Shown: positions 45,233 to 56,872, counted from the first letter of the stretch. The stretch: DNA of 64,000 bases from Tetragonia tetragonoides (GCA_038025085.1 CM076140.1:23344501-23408500), one strand, 5' to 3'. Made by a program: numbers and translations. Notes: generated by a model not told the origin, from the letters alone.

Positions 45233-46203
45233 GGGAAAGGCGCCTTTGGACTTGCCTCGTTTAGATCTCTAAAATCAACACACATCCTTACTTTTCCATC
45301 CTTCTTTGGAACAGGTACTATATTAGCAACCCATTCTGGATATTGAGCAACCCTAATAAAACCTGCGGCGAGCTGTTTCTTCACCTCTTCTTTGATTTTC
45401 AGTGTCCACTCAGGTTTCATTCTCTGAAGTTTTTGCTTCACTGGTTTTGAATCCGGATTGAGCGGTATTGTATGCTGTGCTATCTCACGACTTATTCTCG
45501 GCATATCTTTGTAGGACCAAGCGAAAACGTCTATGTATTCTGTTAAGAGATTTATAAAGCTTTCGCGCTCTTTGGGAGTTAACGATAAGCCAATGCGCAC
45601 CTGGCGCGACTCTTGATCGTTTGCAAGATTGATTAATTCTGTTTCGTCCATAATTGAAGTCTTTTGTTCATGCTCTAATAGTGCTTTAGTTACTTCTTTG
45701 GGTAATTCTTGTTCATCTTTTGAATTTTTAGTTACTAAGTAATCCAAGAAGTAAGCAGAATCAATAACTATTTCATTGATAGAGGAAATTGGAACATCAA
45801 CTGAGCCATTACTATTGGCTTGAACATCATTAGACTTGCAAACAGAATTAAACATAGGTTTGGGTGGACTACCCGAATCTACTATATTAGACTCGTCTTC
45901 AGAATCAGACTCAGTCCGGTCGGAATCAGTGTCGGTGTCAGGCTTGGATTCTTCGGAGATCGTGATCTTGATCTTCTTTCCGTTGGCTCCTGTCCAGCTT
46001 GGGGTGCGTTTTTGCTTTGTGAGGTGACCCTCGTTTGGATTGATCAACTTAGTTGGGTCAATGTTCGCATCTTGAATTGCATTATTGACGTTGTGGAGTT
46101 CTTCATCTTTTGGATGGCGATGCTCTCGTCCAAATAAAAGACCCAAAGCGTTGTTGGGTGTGTTCTCTACCCAATGAAAGTTCAGCCTCCTTCTTACAGG
46201 CAA
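45220..46203 (-). CDS. Pol N-terminal region: linker to early RT (inner)
   Basis: A 327-residue frame. The first 150 residues (RRRLNFHWVENTPNNALGLL, then a very acidic SDRTESDSEDESN stretch) match no domain I know. From about residue 205 it carries the pre-RT region: LSLTPKERESFINLLTEYID, VFAWSYKDMPRIS, PVKQKLQRMKPEW, AAGFIRVAQYPEWVANIVPV and GKVRMCVDFRDLNEASPK, the start of gypsy RT. The protease normally found before this point (a D-S/G-S-type site) is not visible in either copy. The frame ends in a frameshift into the RT body. Confidence 0.75.
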   Translation of the reverse strand: MPVRRRLNFHWVENTPNNALGLLFGREHRHPKDEELHNVNNAIQDANIDPTKLINPNEGHLTKQKRTPSWTGANGKKIKITISEESKPDTDTDSDRTESDSEDESNIVDSGSPPKPMFNSVCKSNDVQANSNGSVDVPISSINEIVIDSAYFLDYLVTKNSKDEQELPKEVTKALLEHEQKTSIMDETELINLANDQESRQVRIGLSLTPKERESFINLLTEYIDVFAWSYKDMPRISREIAQHTIPLNPDSKPVKQKLQRMKPEWTLKIKEEVKKQLAAGFIRVAQYPEWVANIVPVPKKDGKVRMCVDFRDLNEASPKAPFPCHI

Positions 46204-46759
46204 GGGAAGGATGAAGGTGATCTTTCCTTTGTTAAGGGTGTCGGATAAGGTTGTCGGAGTATCTAGTGAGGAATAAGCTGGACACTTTGTTACATTCTTG
46301 AATTTGATTGGGCTGTAGCTTGAAGAACCATGCCCTAACAGTGGGGTCCAAGGTTTGTCAGAAAAGATGAATATAGAGCTCAGGATCTACTCCTCTTAGG
46401 ACCATTGCGGTGGTGAAGGCCCTTATGTGATCTTTTGGATCATTGATCCCTTTGAAGGTGGGGACCTCAGGCATAGAGAATTTTTGTGGGAGTTTCCCCT
46501 TGATGTGAGAGAAGTATCCTTCAGCATTGATCATATAGTCACTTATGATCTTGCTTTGAGTTAAAGCTAACTCATGGTTCTTAATTTCAGCGCTTAGCTC
46601 TTCTACTTTGTCATCTTGAGGTGGAGGGTCATCCTGGTTAAGAGGGTCAGCTTCCTTGACCTTGCTTTCTATCCATGTCACACGGTTTCCAATAGTTTCC
46701 AATATTTTCATCATTTCAGTCAACATCTCATCAGTAGTCTTAGGTTGTAGAGGTGGCAC
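46204..46759 (-). pseudogene. Gag N-terminal half (inner), zinc-knuckle part deleted
   Basis: MPPLQPKTTDEMLTEMMK ... ISDYMINAEGYFSHIKGKLP, QKFSMPEVPTFKGINDPKDH and IRAFTTAMVLRGVDPELY form the start of a retrotransposon Gag. The frame breaks after LYIHLF. By comparison with the outer copy, about 1.4 kb is missing between the Gag core (SLFLTRY) and the linker. The junction near 46235-46255 reads GTCGGATAAGGTTGTCGG; the parental ends share GTTGGAT-A, a microhomology deletion. All CHHC knuckles are lost, so this Gag could not package RNA normally. Confidence 0.75.
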
Positions 46760-46766
46760 ATCATCT

Positions 46767-46940
46767 TGACTAAAGGGAGAGGGGAGAGATATTATCTCGA
46801 CTCAATATGGGATACAGCAAAAGATAGTATACTCTTGACTAAAAGGAGAGGTGAGAGATATTATCTCGACTCAATATGGGATAAAGCAGAAGATATTATA
46901 CTCTTGACTAAAAGGAGAGGGGAGAGATATTATTGAGATC
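46767..46940. repeat. 69-bp leader repeats, about 2.5 copies (inner)
   Basis: Units begin ACTCTTGACTAAAAGGAGAG and contain GAGATATTATCTCGACTCAA. They are the same unit as in the outer element, which has five copies. They lie between the primer site and gag. Confidence 0.85.
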
Positions 46941-47672
46941 TTTTGACCTAGACTCACTACCTAAATAGGAGGAAAGAATAAAGCAATCAAATCTTTCCTA
47001 AGATAACGAGCGTCATATAGAACATTCATGGACATTATTTCCTAAAAATAAAGATTCTAGACTCAATCTTAAGACAAAATCTAGACTCAAAAAAGGAAAA
47101 AGATCCTAATTGGGGTCTAACCTAATACTCTATGACGACGAAAAAGACTACGCAAAGAACGCGTTCACATATGGGCAAACAACACAACAGCGTAATATGA
47201 CATGATTATGAAAATCTAGCATGGACATGAGACTGAGTTCCAACCTAAAATATTGGTTCTAGTTCATGCAATGTGGTAGGCTTAATGGTTTTGATCAAAA
47301 GGTACTCATGATCAAGAATGTACTACAATCCACGGGATGCACGACAATGTGAGGCATTCTAGTTATCCTACTCGTCGAATGGAGGAATGCGTAGGAAGGT
47401 AGATTAGGTGGGGGGGATCCATGTTTCTTGGCAAAGAAGAATCGAGTGGATTCTCACCAAGGCACTTCACCACACTCCATTGGCTAAAAACTAGTTTGAA
47501 CTTGTAAAAACAAGCTCGGAAGTCGCGCAAGCGCATGCAAATGAATGCAATGAATGAAAATTAATAGATGAATGACAAGTCACAAAATAATAATAATAAG
47601 AACACTCAAGGTAGTGAACCAAGAAAAAATAATTATAATGAATCGATTTTCAAGTTACACCCTCTTAATCAT
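46941..47672 (-). other. 5' leader of the inner element
   Basis: Non-coding leader between the 69-bp repeats and the primer binding site, colinear with 61319-62035 of the outer element. Confidence 0.7.
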
Positions 47673-47692
47673 GTCCCCAGTGAAGTCTCCAC
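47673..47692 (-). other. Primer binding site, inner element
   Basis: Minus strand GTGGAGACTTCACTGGGGAC starts at the end of the 5' LTR. It is of the GTGGCGACTCCGCTGGGGA type found after the LTR in Tat/Ogre elements, where it pairs with a tRNA (Arg has been reported for Ogre). C to A at the fifth base distinguishes it from the outer copy. Confidence 0.65.
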
Positions 47693-50190
47693 TGTAGGCT
47701 GCCGTATTTTTCTCCCCTCTTTCCGCGTGTCTTCCCTCGACCCTCTTTCGGGGCTAGGGTTTCCGGACAACCTGGGAGAGCGCGATGGTGTTCGAATTTC
47801 GTGATTCTTTGAGTGTGAATGCACATAGAGATTTGTGTACCAAGGACATGATTAAGATTATCGGAAGTTGCCACCAAATTTTAAGGTAATTTGGAAACCT
47901 TGGAGGTCAAGTCGATAGTCTAGAAAGACGTCAACTCAACTCCTGTGCATCCCAATCCATATTGGGGAATTTGACTTCATAAATGAGTTCGGGGATGTAG
48001 GTACGAGCTAGGAAGGTGTTAGGCATCCAACTCGCCCGGTGACAACAACGACCTTTACTAGTCGATTCAATATAATTATTAATGCTACGGTTCCAAACAA
48101 GGTTCAATTTGTCCAAATTCCTAGTTTTAACAAATGGATTGAACAAAAATTATTTGATATGATTTATTTAGGGATTTTCTGTATTTTGATAAATAAAAAC
48201 AATAAAAGGGATATACCTCTCGAATCACTCAAGGGGTTGGGGTTTTCGTTCAAGAATCACTCAAGAACAATACTTGCGCATCACACACAAGGGTTTCAAA
48301 CTGAATCACTCAATTTGAGGGGGTAAATACTCACCTATTAATCATTAATCATCAAAGTCTATGTTACAATAACCGTGCTCTCCCTATTGATAAACAAAGA
48401 AATCTAAAGCTACTAGGAATCCTAATCCAAGTAGGAAACTAACTATGAAACTGATTATAATTGTAAAACGGACTAACTAACATCTTTCCTAATACCTAAT
48501 GGACTCCTAATGCTAATTATATTCAGATTATATCTTTCCTAAACAATAAATCACGTTTAAACAAGTAAAAGCAAATTAGGACACAATAACTAAACTAAAG
48601 TCGTTGCCTTGGCGCGCAAGGAATATGTTCCGTAACTTGTTACTCGTTTTTGACCATGTTGCGCTTTGAATTAGAGAAAACGCAAAGCATCAATGTTGTA
48701 GATCTCGATCATATCTTTCCACAGAGATTTGAATCAGCACGTTTAGATTTATTGTGAGCGAGTTATGGACAAAATACGAAAAACTATCAGAACTGCCAAG
48801 ATTACGAGGTTCTCCATAATGAACGTGATCATATAACAAGAGCTTTAATCCCCATCTTGCGCGTGTATTCCAAATTATCTTCAATGTAGGAGGCAATGTA
48901 ATTGTAACCCATTTTAAAACATGCTCCATAACCAAACATAATAGAACCATGATTGAATGTTCTTTCAATTCCCATTGGAAAACACCATTGTTGTTCTTGA
49001 AGAGCCGTGTAGAGGAATCAAGTTCATTCCTAAGATCTATATAATGGTGAATATGATGTGTATCGTTTTTTAAGCATGTTGCTCCTGCATCATTATTATT
49101 GTGACCACTTTTAACAATTTATCAAATTACATGCTTTTATTGCTAAAAAACGATAAATATGCCAAAACCTGCTAGTTAGAGGACAAACACATAGTTTATC
49201 CACCAATCCACAAACAAAGCATGATTCATTCATAAGAAAAGAAATAAATAACAAAATAAAAACATTCATTCATCCATTAATTAGGCTTAATACAAGCCCT
49301 TTTGCTCAAAACGCGCCATGCATGTACATATAACATAAACCAAAATTGTTAGTAATAACAAGCAATATAAATATTATTGAAAACACTCAGGTTGGATTAC
49401 CTGGATGCTCACAATGAACTTATTGGGTTATAATTCTTGAATTCATGCTCTTGATGAAGTGTGAAGGCTTATTTTGTGGGGCTAGGGCTAACCCTAAAGA
49501 AGGGTTAGAATCAGAATTTCTAGTTTAATATGAGAGAGAGAGAATGTCTAACCTTCAGACCAACCTCTAAAATTCCCAACCCTTCAGAGAGAATGTCCAA
49601 TCACTTCAACTAAAACCTAAGGTTTTTTTATATAGAAGAGGGGAACCTGCTAGGGTTTGGCACGGAAATCGAATGGGCCTCGAATTTTCCGTCCGCGAGA
49701 AAAGGTCCAGGCGGCCATACAGCTAGGCCGAGCGGCCAAACCGGCAGGACAAGCGGTCAAGCCGCTTGGCCTAGCGGGACAGCTGCTTGGCCTAGCGGCC
49801 ACCGCTTGAACCCAAGCGTGGCCGTTTGGACCTGGAGCAGCGTGCCTGTATAGGCGCCTGACATGTCTTTCACGCGGGGGAGGCTTTTCCGAGGGGGTCC
49901 ACGCGGGATTGACTGAGTTCCCTGGTTTGACCAAGGGTTGACTCATGGGTTTGGGTTCCCTTTCGGGCCGTTAGGTTCAAAGAGGCCTATCTCTCAGTTT
50001 TGGACTCCATATTGAATTGAGTCCAACTGGTTTGGATCACTTGTACAAAAGGCTTCCACTGGTTAATTCACATGAACTGGGCTAATCATCAGAGCAATTA
50101 TTCTCGCAACCCAAGTTCGAGCAAAATCCAATCCTTTCATCATCGGGTTTTTATGGGGACTTATTATAGACACAATTTTTGGTGTCTACA
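47693..50190 (-). repeat. LTR C, 5' LTR of the inner element
   Basis: It starts TGTAGGCTGCCG and ends TTGGTGTCTACA in plus coordinates. It is about 1555 bp after removal of a solo LTR (48155-49092). TATATAAA (minus) is at 49627-49634 and the U3 array at 49705-49860. Its U3 array is shorter than in LTR B by about one to two units. Confidence 0.85.
48155..49092. mobile_element. Solo LTR of another family, nested in LTR C
   Basis: The 938-bp segment starts TGATATG, ends CTGCATCA and is flanked by exact TTATT duplications (48150-48154 and 49093-49097). Its removal restores LTR C (AACAAAAATTATT then GTGACC). It has TG...CA ends and no coding capacity. Orientation is uncertain: CTATATAAT on plus near 49036 is a weak TATA candidate. 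Confidence 0.75.
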
Positions 50191-50470
50191 CCTATGTTGT
50201 TGGTCACACAATAAATGTCCTTCGATTATCAGTCAAAGGGGAACCCTATGCTGTAGGTTACATAATAAATGTCCTTCGACTTCGAGTCGAAGAGGAACCC
50301 TATGCTGTAGGTTACACAATAAAAATATTTCGTTAGAAATAAGAGTAATGATAAAAATCCTTCCATTTTTAGTCGAAGGGTGACCCTGTGCTATAGGTTA
50401 CACAATAAATGTCCTTCGATTTTCAGTTGAAGGGGAACCCTGTGCTGTAGGTTACACAATAAAAGTATTT
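50191..50470. repeat. 54-56 bp tandem repeats of the outer element, right part
   Basis: This continues the array interrupted at 32517. Units start at about 50191, 50244, 50298, 50384 and 50438; one spacing is 86 bp because it carries an extra AAAATATTTCGTTAGAAATAAG stretch. Each unit ends in the TCCTTCGA...TCGAAGG hairpin. Confidence 0.85.
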
Positions 50471-50704
50471 CGTTAGAAATAAGATGGGTAGTAAATGTTA
50501 TTGTAAAGGGTAATAAAATGTTGCTCAGACCTTAGGTCGGGTGCGAGCCATTGCCATTTGGTGGAGCATAAATGTACAAACCTGTGGGTTTAAAGTCGTC
50601 CTGCTTTCATAAACGGACTTTGGCGCGCAAATAACTGCTATGGACCTCGCGTGGGGCCCATTAATTTTGAACCAATGGCCCTTAAAACGTTATAAGAGAG
50701 AGAG

Positions 50705-50925
50705 TGGGTCAGGCGGTCGAGCCGCCACGTGAAGCGGTCGAACCGCTAGGTGGAGCGGCTAAACCGCTTGGTGGAGCGATTGAACCGCTCACCCAAACGG
50801 TCTAGCCGTTGGGACTAGCGGCCAAGCCGCATGTCTTGCGGTTTAACCGCCAGCTGGGCGGTCTGACCGTCCACATAGGCGGTTTGACCGGCTATTAGGT
50901 TTTCGGCGGGTGTGCATAAAAAAGA
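50705..50925 (+). promoter_or_regulatory. Promoter region of outer PMD-a: palindrome array and TATA
   Basis: About nine units such as AGCGGTCGAACCGCTAGGTGG and AGCGGCTAAACCGCTTGGTGG are followed by an ATAAAAAAG box at 50916. The layout is the same as in the inner copy. Confidence 0.65.
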
Positions 50926-51180
50926 AAGGGGAGGCCGAAATGGGTCATCTTCCCCACTTTGCCTTCTCCTTTCTCTCTCCTCCATTTTTCTTCAAAGCTC
51001 TCAACCTCCATCAAAGCCCCTAGCTCCCAATCTTGAGGTTTTCTTGCTCAAATTCTTAGTAGAACTTGATTTTGTTAGTTGTTCTTGTGTTTTTGAGTGT
51101 CAAAACTCAAAATTGTGTGAATTTGTGAGTTTTGTGAGTTTCACTAAAACTTCCAAAAACTCCATTTTTGCTCTTCATCC

Positions 51181-53893
51181 ATGGCTCCTAAACCTAGAGG
51201 AGGTAGGAAAAGGAAGGAGCAAGAGATTGTTGCTCATGAGGCCCCGAATGTGAGTTTCACTAGGTTTCTTGTATTATATATATTTTGCATGTGAAGATTG
51301 AATTTGCGTGAAATTCATCTTTAATGGTGGAAAATAAATTTGTATGAAATTTATTCTCATTGCAATCATCATATATATTTTTGTGAAAATAAACTTGAGT
51401 GAAGTTTACTTTTGTTGTGGCGGTAGATGGTTTTTTAAGTATATTTGTGGAGAATAAACTTGTGTGAAATTCATTCTCTTTAAAATTCAATCTTGTCATA
51501 TGTGTTTAGCTAAAATGCTAAGTTTTACGAGTTGTAAAAATTTAGGACTAAACCGGAGACTGGTAGTTGTTACTAGGATTACCTAGCTTATTGTCTTGCA
51601 ATTATTGTGTTGTATAGGACGTCGACACTACAATACGTGGTTACGGTAGTCTTTCGGGCATCGAGAAAGCCTGTAGGTACGTGACTCCTTCGGTCAACGC
51701 TATTCTGGAGCGTTGTGGCTTCTGTCACTTTTAAGCTTCCATCGCTTCGGCTGAGCGCTCCGACCGCTTGCTTGTTAGAGGTCTTGCGGAGCAATAATGG
51801 GATACTACTAGCACTTTTCATTTTCCTATGGGTGAGATCATGATCACCCCTTTCGAGTTCGGTATCATATCCAGGCTCCCTTGCATCGGTACTCCTATCA
51901 CTTATGGAGATGTGAGTAGGGACGCCATGGTGGAGATGTTTGGCCTTTTGGGGGCCAACTGGGATGGTATGAAGTATGGGCGGACTAACGTCATGGTCCA
52001 GTTCTTGACCAACCCGAGGAAGCTGAAGAAGTTCACGGCGGAGCAGCACGTCTGCCTTTTCTGGGCTTATGTTCTAGCTTGTTCCGTCTTTTAGGATAAA
52101 GCTAGTAGGTACCATGTTCGCTATTTCCCGTGCTTGCGGGATTTGGACAGGGTTGCGGAGTACAACTAGGGTCTTCCCGCATACTCTTGTCTTTTACGAT
52201 GTTTGAGGCAGTCCAGCCGCCTCAGTGGAGAGGAGGGCGCGTCTCACGTCTCCTTGGTTGGTTATTGGAAGGATATGGAGGTACTTTCCTTTTACCCTTC
52301 TTTTACTTTGTGTCTTTGGCTTTTACTCATAACTTATGCCTAATCCATGTGCTTTGCATGTCTTAGATTTAGTTTTATGAACATTTTGTCCGACCTAGCC
52401 CCTCTTCTCGAGACAGGGGACTTGTCCTTTCCAGCGATGCAGACCTGGAGGGAACGGACGTCTTGCCCATTTACTACGCTGAATGCCCTTAGGGAGGCGA
52501 TATATCCCTTGACCGCTCAGGATGTAAGCGATTCTCTTTTGTGCTTTTATCGTCCTTTTCGTCCTTTTGTGTGCTGATCCTTTGCTTTTGTAGGTCGACT
52601 GGTTCCCCTGGACGGATTACCTCCTGGGTCTCTTGGACAGGTTTTTGGGTGCTCGGGAGTATGACCAGAGGAGGGTCCTTATTGAGGGTCCTTTCGATTT
52701 TGAGTGGTTTTTGGGAGAGAGACTGATTAGGCAGACTTTCTCCGACCTTCCAGCTCCGAGGATTCCTTTGGATCCTCCAGATTCTATGCTTTATGGTCGT
52801 AACCTTATGGTGGAGCAGGTGAGGGCAGCTACTGTTGGGGCGAATGCCCTTGAGTATTTGCTTCCATCTGATCATGGGGTGGATCTCATGGTGGCATATA
52901 CCGAGTTTGCTGAGGCTCGGTTGTGCCCCAACTTCTCTATCGACCCGGTAAGTAATGTAACTTTTTTCCTAATTTCGTTTGGAAATTTAGAAATGTGTCT
53001 AATATCTTCCAAGTATTTACATAGTGCTGCGAGTTCCTCGTCGTCTCATGCCTACTCCTCCTACCATGTCGGTGAGTTATACAGGAGCGGACGGGTCTCC
53101 TCAGGTTATACTGATTCCTGAGTTTCGTGGTCCCGATGAGGAGGTTGAGGGATTGCCTCTACCAACTGGTTGTAGGGGGGTAAGTGAGAATCTATTGTAA
53201 TTTGCAATGTTTCCTTTGTATTTATACTGACTCTTTTCTTTATGTGCACAGTTGGATGCTGCTGAGACACGGAAGATCTATAGGGGCATGCAAGCCTTTA
53301 AGAATTTGATTTCCAGGTTCGCTTCTCGGAGTGTATGCACGAGTCGTCGGTCCGACGTTCGAGAGGTATGTTCATTTCAAGTAATAGTGCTTGATTTGAA
53401 TTTTCTTGTAATCTTCTGACCTTGAGCTCATTTTGCAACCTGTTCCGGTGGTAAGGCCTCCCAGGCCTCCGATAATTCGTGCTTCAGAGTCGGGGTATAC
53501 ACCGCAGCGTCCTCCTCCTAGGCAAGAGAGTACGAAGGTGCTTAAGGGTCGAGCTAGAGTGGATACAGGGAACCTGCCCTAAGTGCCTTATCTTCCGCAG
53601 TGGCCTGCACCGCCTCCCTATATGGGGTATCCGGGCTATCATATATGCCCATGTACCCTCCAGTCCCTCCAAGGGGTTCTTGGAGTCAGGAGAGTACGAA
53701 GTATGGCGGCTATCCCGGCATATCGGAGCCACCGCGTCATTCACTGGATCCCGCTTACTTGACGGGTACATTATTTGCTTTTGACCGTACAGCTTGGGCG
53801 ATGTCTCAGCCCGGTCCTTCAGGTGCTCCATCATCGAGTGGACCCGGAGAGTCGTCTCAGGCGGGTCAGAGTACTGGCGAAGATGGCCAATGA
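51181..53893 (+). pseudogene. PMD-a, spliced antisense gene (outer copy)
   Basis: It starts MAPKPRGGRKRKEQ, as the inner copy does, but the next 350 bp (51251-51600) are different, with degenerate AATAAACTTG-GTGAAATTCAT repeats. The PMD-like core follows in pieces: CGFCHF, GLAEQ, WDTTSTFHFPMGEIMITPFE, then GANWDGMKYGRTNVMVQFL. Stops interrupt it (for example TAA after CGFCHF... at 51733 and after LAEQ at 51796). The exon at 52602-52947 encodes LGAREYDQRRVLIEGPFDFE and ESAPRIP-like sequence. The Pro/Ser-rich end finishes GEDGQ at 53893. Introns match those of the inner copy (for example GAG|GTATGTTC at 53365). A TAA near 53580 breaks the last exon. Confidence 0.65.
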
Positions 53894-54395
53894 TATTTAT
53901 TGTAGTGCATTTCGAACTTTCGGGCTTGTATTAAACCTGCTATAAATATTGCATTTTATTCACGCACAAAAATATCACGCAAATGCCCATATCTGAATTT
54001 AATCATCTAATATCCGAATGGAAAATCACAAATCACGACATTCGAGAATTTAGGATTTCCGAGAATTTAGCACATTTGGGGTATCCCTTCCCCTAAAAAA
54101 TAAAAATAAAGCAAAAAACAGGAAAATAGGAAAAGATAATTAAAAGGGGAAAATATGAATAAAGAAAATAAAGAATCGGAAAATAAAAGGAATAAAAGCG
54201 GAACTTGATAATCAAAATAAAAAGAAGGAAAGAAAATAAAAAGGAAATAAATAGAAAAGTTGCTAGAGCCAAAATTAAGGTAAGAAAAATCTAAGGGAAG
54301 GCTTCCAAAATCTGTCCAAGTGGGGACTAGGAAGGTAGAGCTCAGTCAAGCTGTGGGGTCGGGTGAAACGAGGCCTCTTACGAAATAGCACACCA

Positions 54396-54644
54396 GGCGC
54401 CTATACAGGGTGGCCGCTAGAGCTCCTAGCGGCTGTGCTAGAGCACCAGCGGTTAACGCTTGCCGCTTGGGCTAGCAGTTTGGTCGCTTGTCCCATCGGT
54501 CATGCTGCTGGCTAGAGCGGCTCAGCCACTTGTCCTAACGGCTAAGTCGTCCGAACTAGCTGAGAGGCCGCCTGGCCCCTTTTCATCAGTTGTCTGAATT
54601 TCCTTTTTTTTTTCGACGAGAATCCAACCGTGACCTCTATATAG
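54396..54644 (+). promoter_or_regulatory. PMD-b promoter of the outer element, U3-like
   Basis: GGCGCCTATACAGG (54396-54409), degenerate AGCGG/CCGCT units, GAGGCCGCCTGGCCCCTTTT (54565-54584) and TATATAG (54638-54644) follow the same order as in the LTR U3 and the inner PMD-b promoter. Confidence 0.7.
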
Positions 54645-54731
54645 TCGGGTTTCCTTCTCTTCTCTTCTTACCACTTACTTTGAGCCCTTAGAGAGAGAAA
54701 ATTCCTTGAGAGAAAATCCTGAATCTTAACA

Positions 54732-55229
54732 ACAGTGAACTTTGATGATGCCTTTGATGCTTCGTTGGCCTCGATGACGGTAGAGGAGATATTAGAGCTT
54801 ACCCCCTTCCATCTTAATACCTTCTTTCACCTTAAACAAGTTCAGATTTTGTGGGACTTTCTTCATGCTTCCATTGAGTTTTGGGACCCAAAGTTCCATG
54901 TTTTCCGTTTTGGTGCTCATGAGATGTGTCCGTTGGTGGAGGAGTTCTCCGATATCATTGGCTTTCCAACCGAAAGCCCTCCCGCCGTTCCTTACTTGGG
55001 GAACGCTTTTGTGGGTGATTTTCAAAGGTACCTCGGGTTCTCTCCCCGTCAAGCAGGTCAAGTGCTTCATGGTGAGGACGCTGATCTTGCCAAGCTCGTG
55101 ACTTTCTTCTCCTCTAGGGCCCGGGATGCGATGGATATGAGGTACAAGAAGTGTGCCTTTGTATTCTGCCTCCTCTATCGTTATTTGTTTGTTGGTGGTA
55201 ATGAGTTGAGTGAACTCGTTGTCGTCTAA
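54732..55229 (+). pseudogene. PMD-b, truncated antisense gene (outer copy)
   Basis: Exon 1 only. The start codon is lost: the inner copy has ACAATGGTGAAC where this reads ACAACAGTGAAC. The body keeps FWDPKFHVFRFGAHEMCPLV, EEFSDIIGFPTESPP and FVFCLLYRYLFVGGNE. It then fuses at about 55203 to the 3' end of integrase in antisense, so the rest of exon 1, the intron, exon 2 and the spacer are deleted. The junction shares TGA between the two parents. Confidence 0.7.
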
Positions 55230-56310
55230 ATCCATTAATTTTACCGCTCCACCGGATAATATCGTCTTGATGATGTATGGGCGACCCAATTAGGCTTGAA
55301 CTTTTCTCGAGGGTCGACTACAATTGGTCATACCTCTTTTAGGACTAAGTCTCCTTCTTTTAGTCCTCTAGCCTTGAATCGTTGATCAAAGTGTCTTGCC
55401 ATCCTTGCTTGGTAGACATGACAGTAATGTAGGGCATTTAGTCGTCTTTCATCTAGCAAGACCAATTGGTCATACCGGGCTTGGACCCAACCTATTTCGG
55501 ATAATTCACTTTCTAAATCTATTCTTAAAGAAGGGATTTCTACCTCAACCGGGAGTACCACCTCCATTCCGTATACTAAAGAATAAGGCGTTGCTCCTGT
55601 TGAAGATCGAATAGTGGTTCTATACCCTCATAAGGAGAATTGTAGCTTGTCGGGCCAATCTTCATAGTTTTCCGTCATCTTGGCTATCATTTGCTTCACG
55701 TTCTTGTTTGCGGACTCTACGGCTCCATTCGTTTGTGGCCTGTAAGGTGAAGATCGTCGATGTGGAATTTTAAACTTAGTGAAAAGCTCGGCAACATCCT
55801 TTTTGAATTGGGACCCGTGATCACTTATGATTTTGTGGGGTACCTCATATCTGTTAATGATGTTGTCATGTATGAACTTTGCCACGTGTTTCGACGCTAT
55901 TCTTGCGTATGAACGAGCTTCCACCCATTTGGTGAAATAGTCTATCACGACTAGTATGTATTCATGGCCTCCTTTTCCTGTAGGTGTGATTTTTCCAATG
56001 ATGTCAATACCCCATGCAGAGAACGGCTATGGTGAAGTGAATGTATTTAGAGGAGTAGGAGTTCTATGTTGTAAATTGGCGTGGAATGGGCAGTGTGTGC
56101 ACTTTCTCACGTATTCGATGCAATCCTTTTCCCCATCGTAGTCCAATAGTATCCTTGCCTTAGGATTTTCTTGACCAAGGTCAGTCCATTCATGTGAGGA
56201 CCACATACGCCATTATGTATGTTGCTCATGACTTTGCTTGTTTCACGTTCCTTTAGACATAGAAGACGTAGCCCTTGCGGTGTCTTTTTATAAAGTTTGC
56301 CTTGCACATG
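55204..56310 (-). pseudogene. Integrase (outer)
   Basis: The N-terminal zinc region shows GVCGPHMNGLTLVKKILRQG and CIEYVRKC-like sequence. The core shows IDYFTKWVEARSYARIAS, IISDHGSQFKKDV and SPYRPQTNGAVES. The C-terminal part reads VVLPVEVEIPSLRIDLESEL and GLKEGDLVLKEV. Stops include TGA for a Trp after LQFSL (about 55634), the same Trp codon that is TAG in the inner extra copy. The 3' end is truncated at NEFTQL by the PMD-b fusion. Confidence 0.8.
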
Positions 56311-56872
56311 TATGTATTGTGCGGCTAGTCTTCTTAAAGCTCTTTGTGCCCTAGGTGTCGATTGTGGAGGGTAATCACCTTCGGCTAGTAGATTGAGAAT
56401 TTTGGTAAACCAATCCTCTTCTTCCTCCTCGTTGACGCATACTCCGAGTGCATTACAAAAGGCGGTCAGTGCGCCTTTAAATGTGAATGGGCATGGAGAT
56501 TACATCATCTTGAATACTTATCATGGAGGCCATCTTTGCTATGGCATCCGCGAACTGGTTGTCATCTCTAGGAAGGTATGTAAAACGGATGTGAGTGAAA
56601 TATTTGTCTATCTTTTCAAGATATTCCTGGTAAGGTGCCAGAGATTCGCTCTTCACTCTCCATTTTCTGGAGACTTGATTTATGATGAGAGTTGAATCTC
56701 CATATACCTTTAGATCCTTAATTTGTAGTTCTATTGCCGCTTCTAAACCAATGATGCATGCTTCATATTCGGCACCGTTGTTAGTTACCTCGTGGTCTAA
56801 TTTGATGGCTATGGGAGTATGTCCGCCTTCTGGGATGACTAATAAAACTCCTACGCCATAACCTTTTTGGTT
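56311..56872 (-). pseudogene. Archaeal-type RNase H and linker (outer)
   Basis: After the TAA that closes the RT frame, the same frame continues: GYGVGVLLV, NNGAEYEACIIGLEAAIELQ, KVYGDSTLIINQVSRKWRV and DDNQFADAIAKMAS. The catalytic acidic residues are retained but the frame is separated from RT by a stop, and it closes again after the linker. Confidence 0.75.

Larger units (their letters stand above)
32518..50190 (-). mobile_element. Inner Tat-type Ty3/gypsy retrotransposon, 17.7 kb
   Basis: LTR C (47693-50190) is the 5' LTR and LTR B (32518-34081) the 3' LTR. The exact 5-bp duplication CCTAT flanks it (32513-32517 and 50191-50195). Joining the flanks restores a tandem-repeat unit of the outer element, which proves the nesting. 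The interior holds leader repeats, a truncated gag, RT with a mutated active site, both RNase H domains, a duplicated integrase/PMD-b module and PMD-a. It belongs to the same family as the outer element but is independently rearranged. Loss of Gag knuckles, absence of protease and RT damage make it non-autonomous. Confidence 0.9.
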
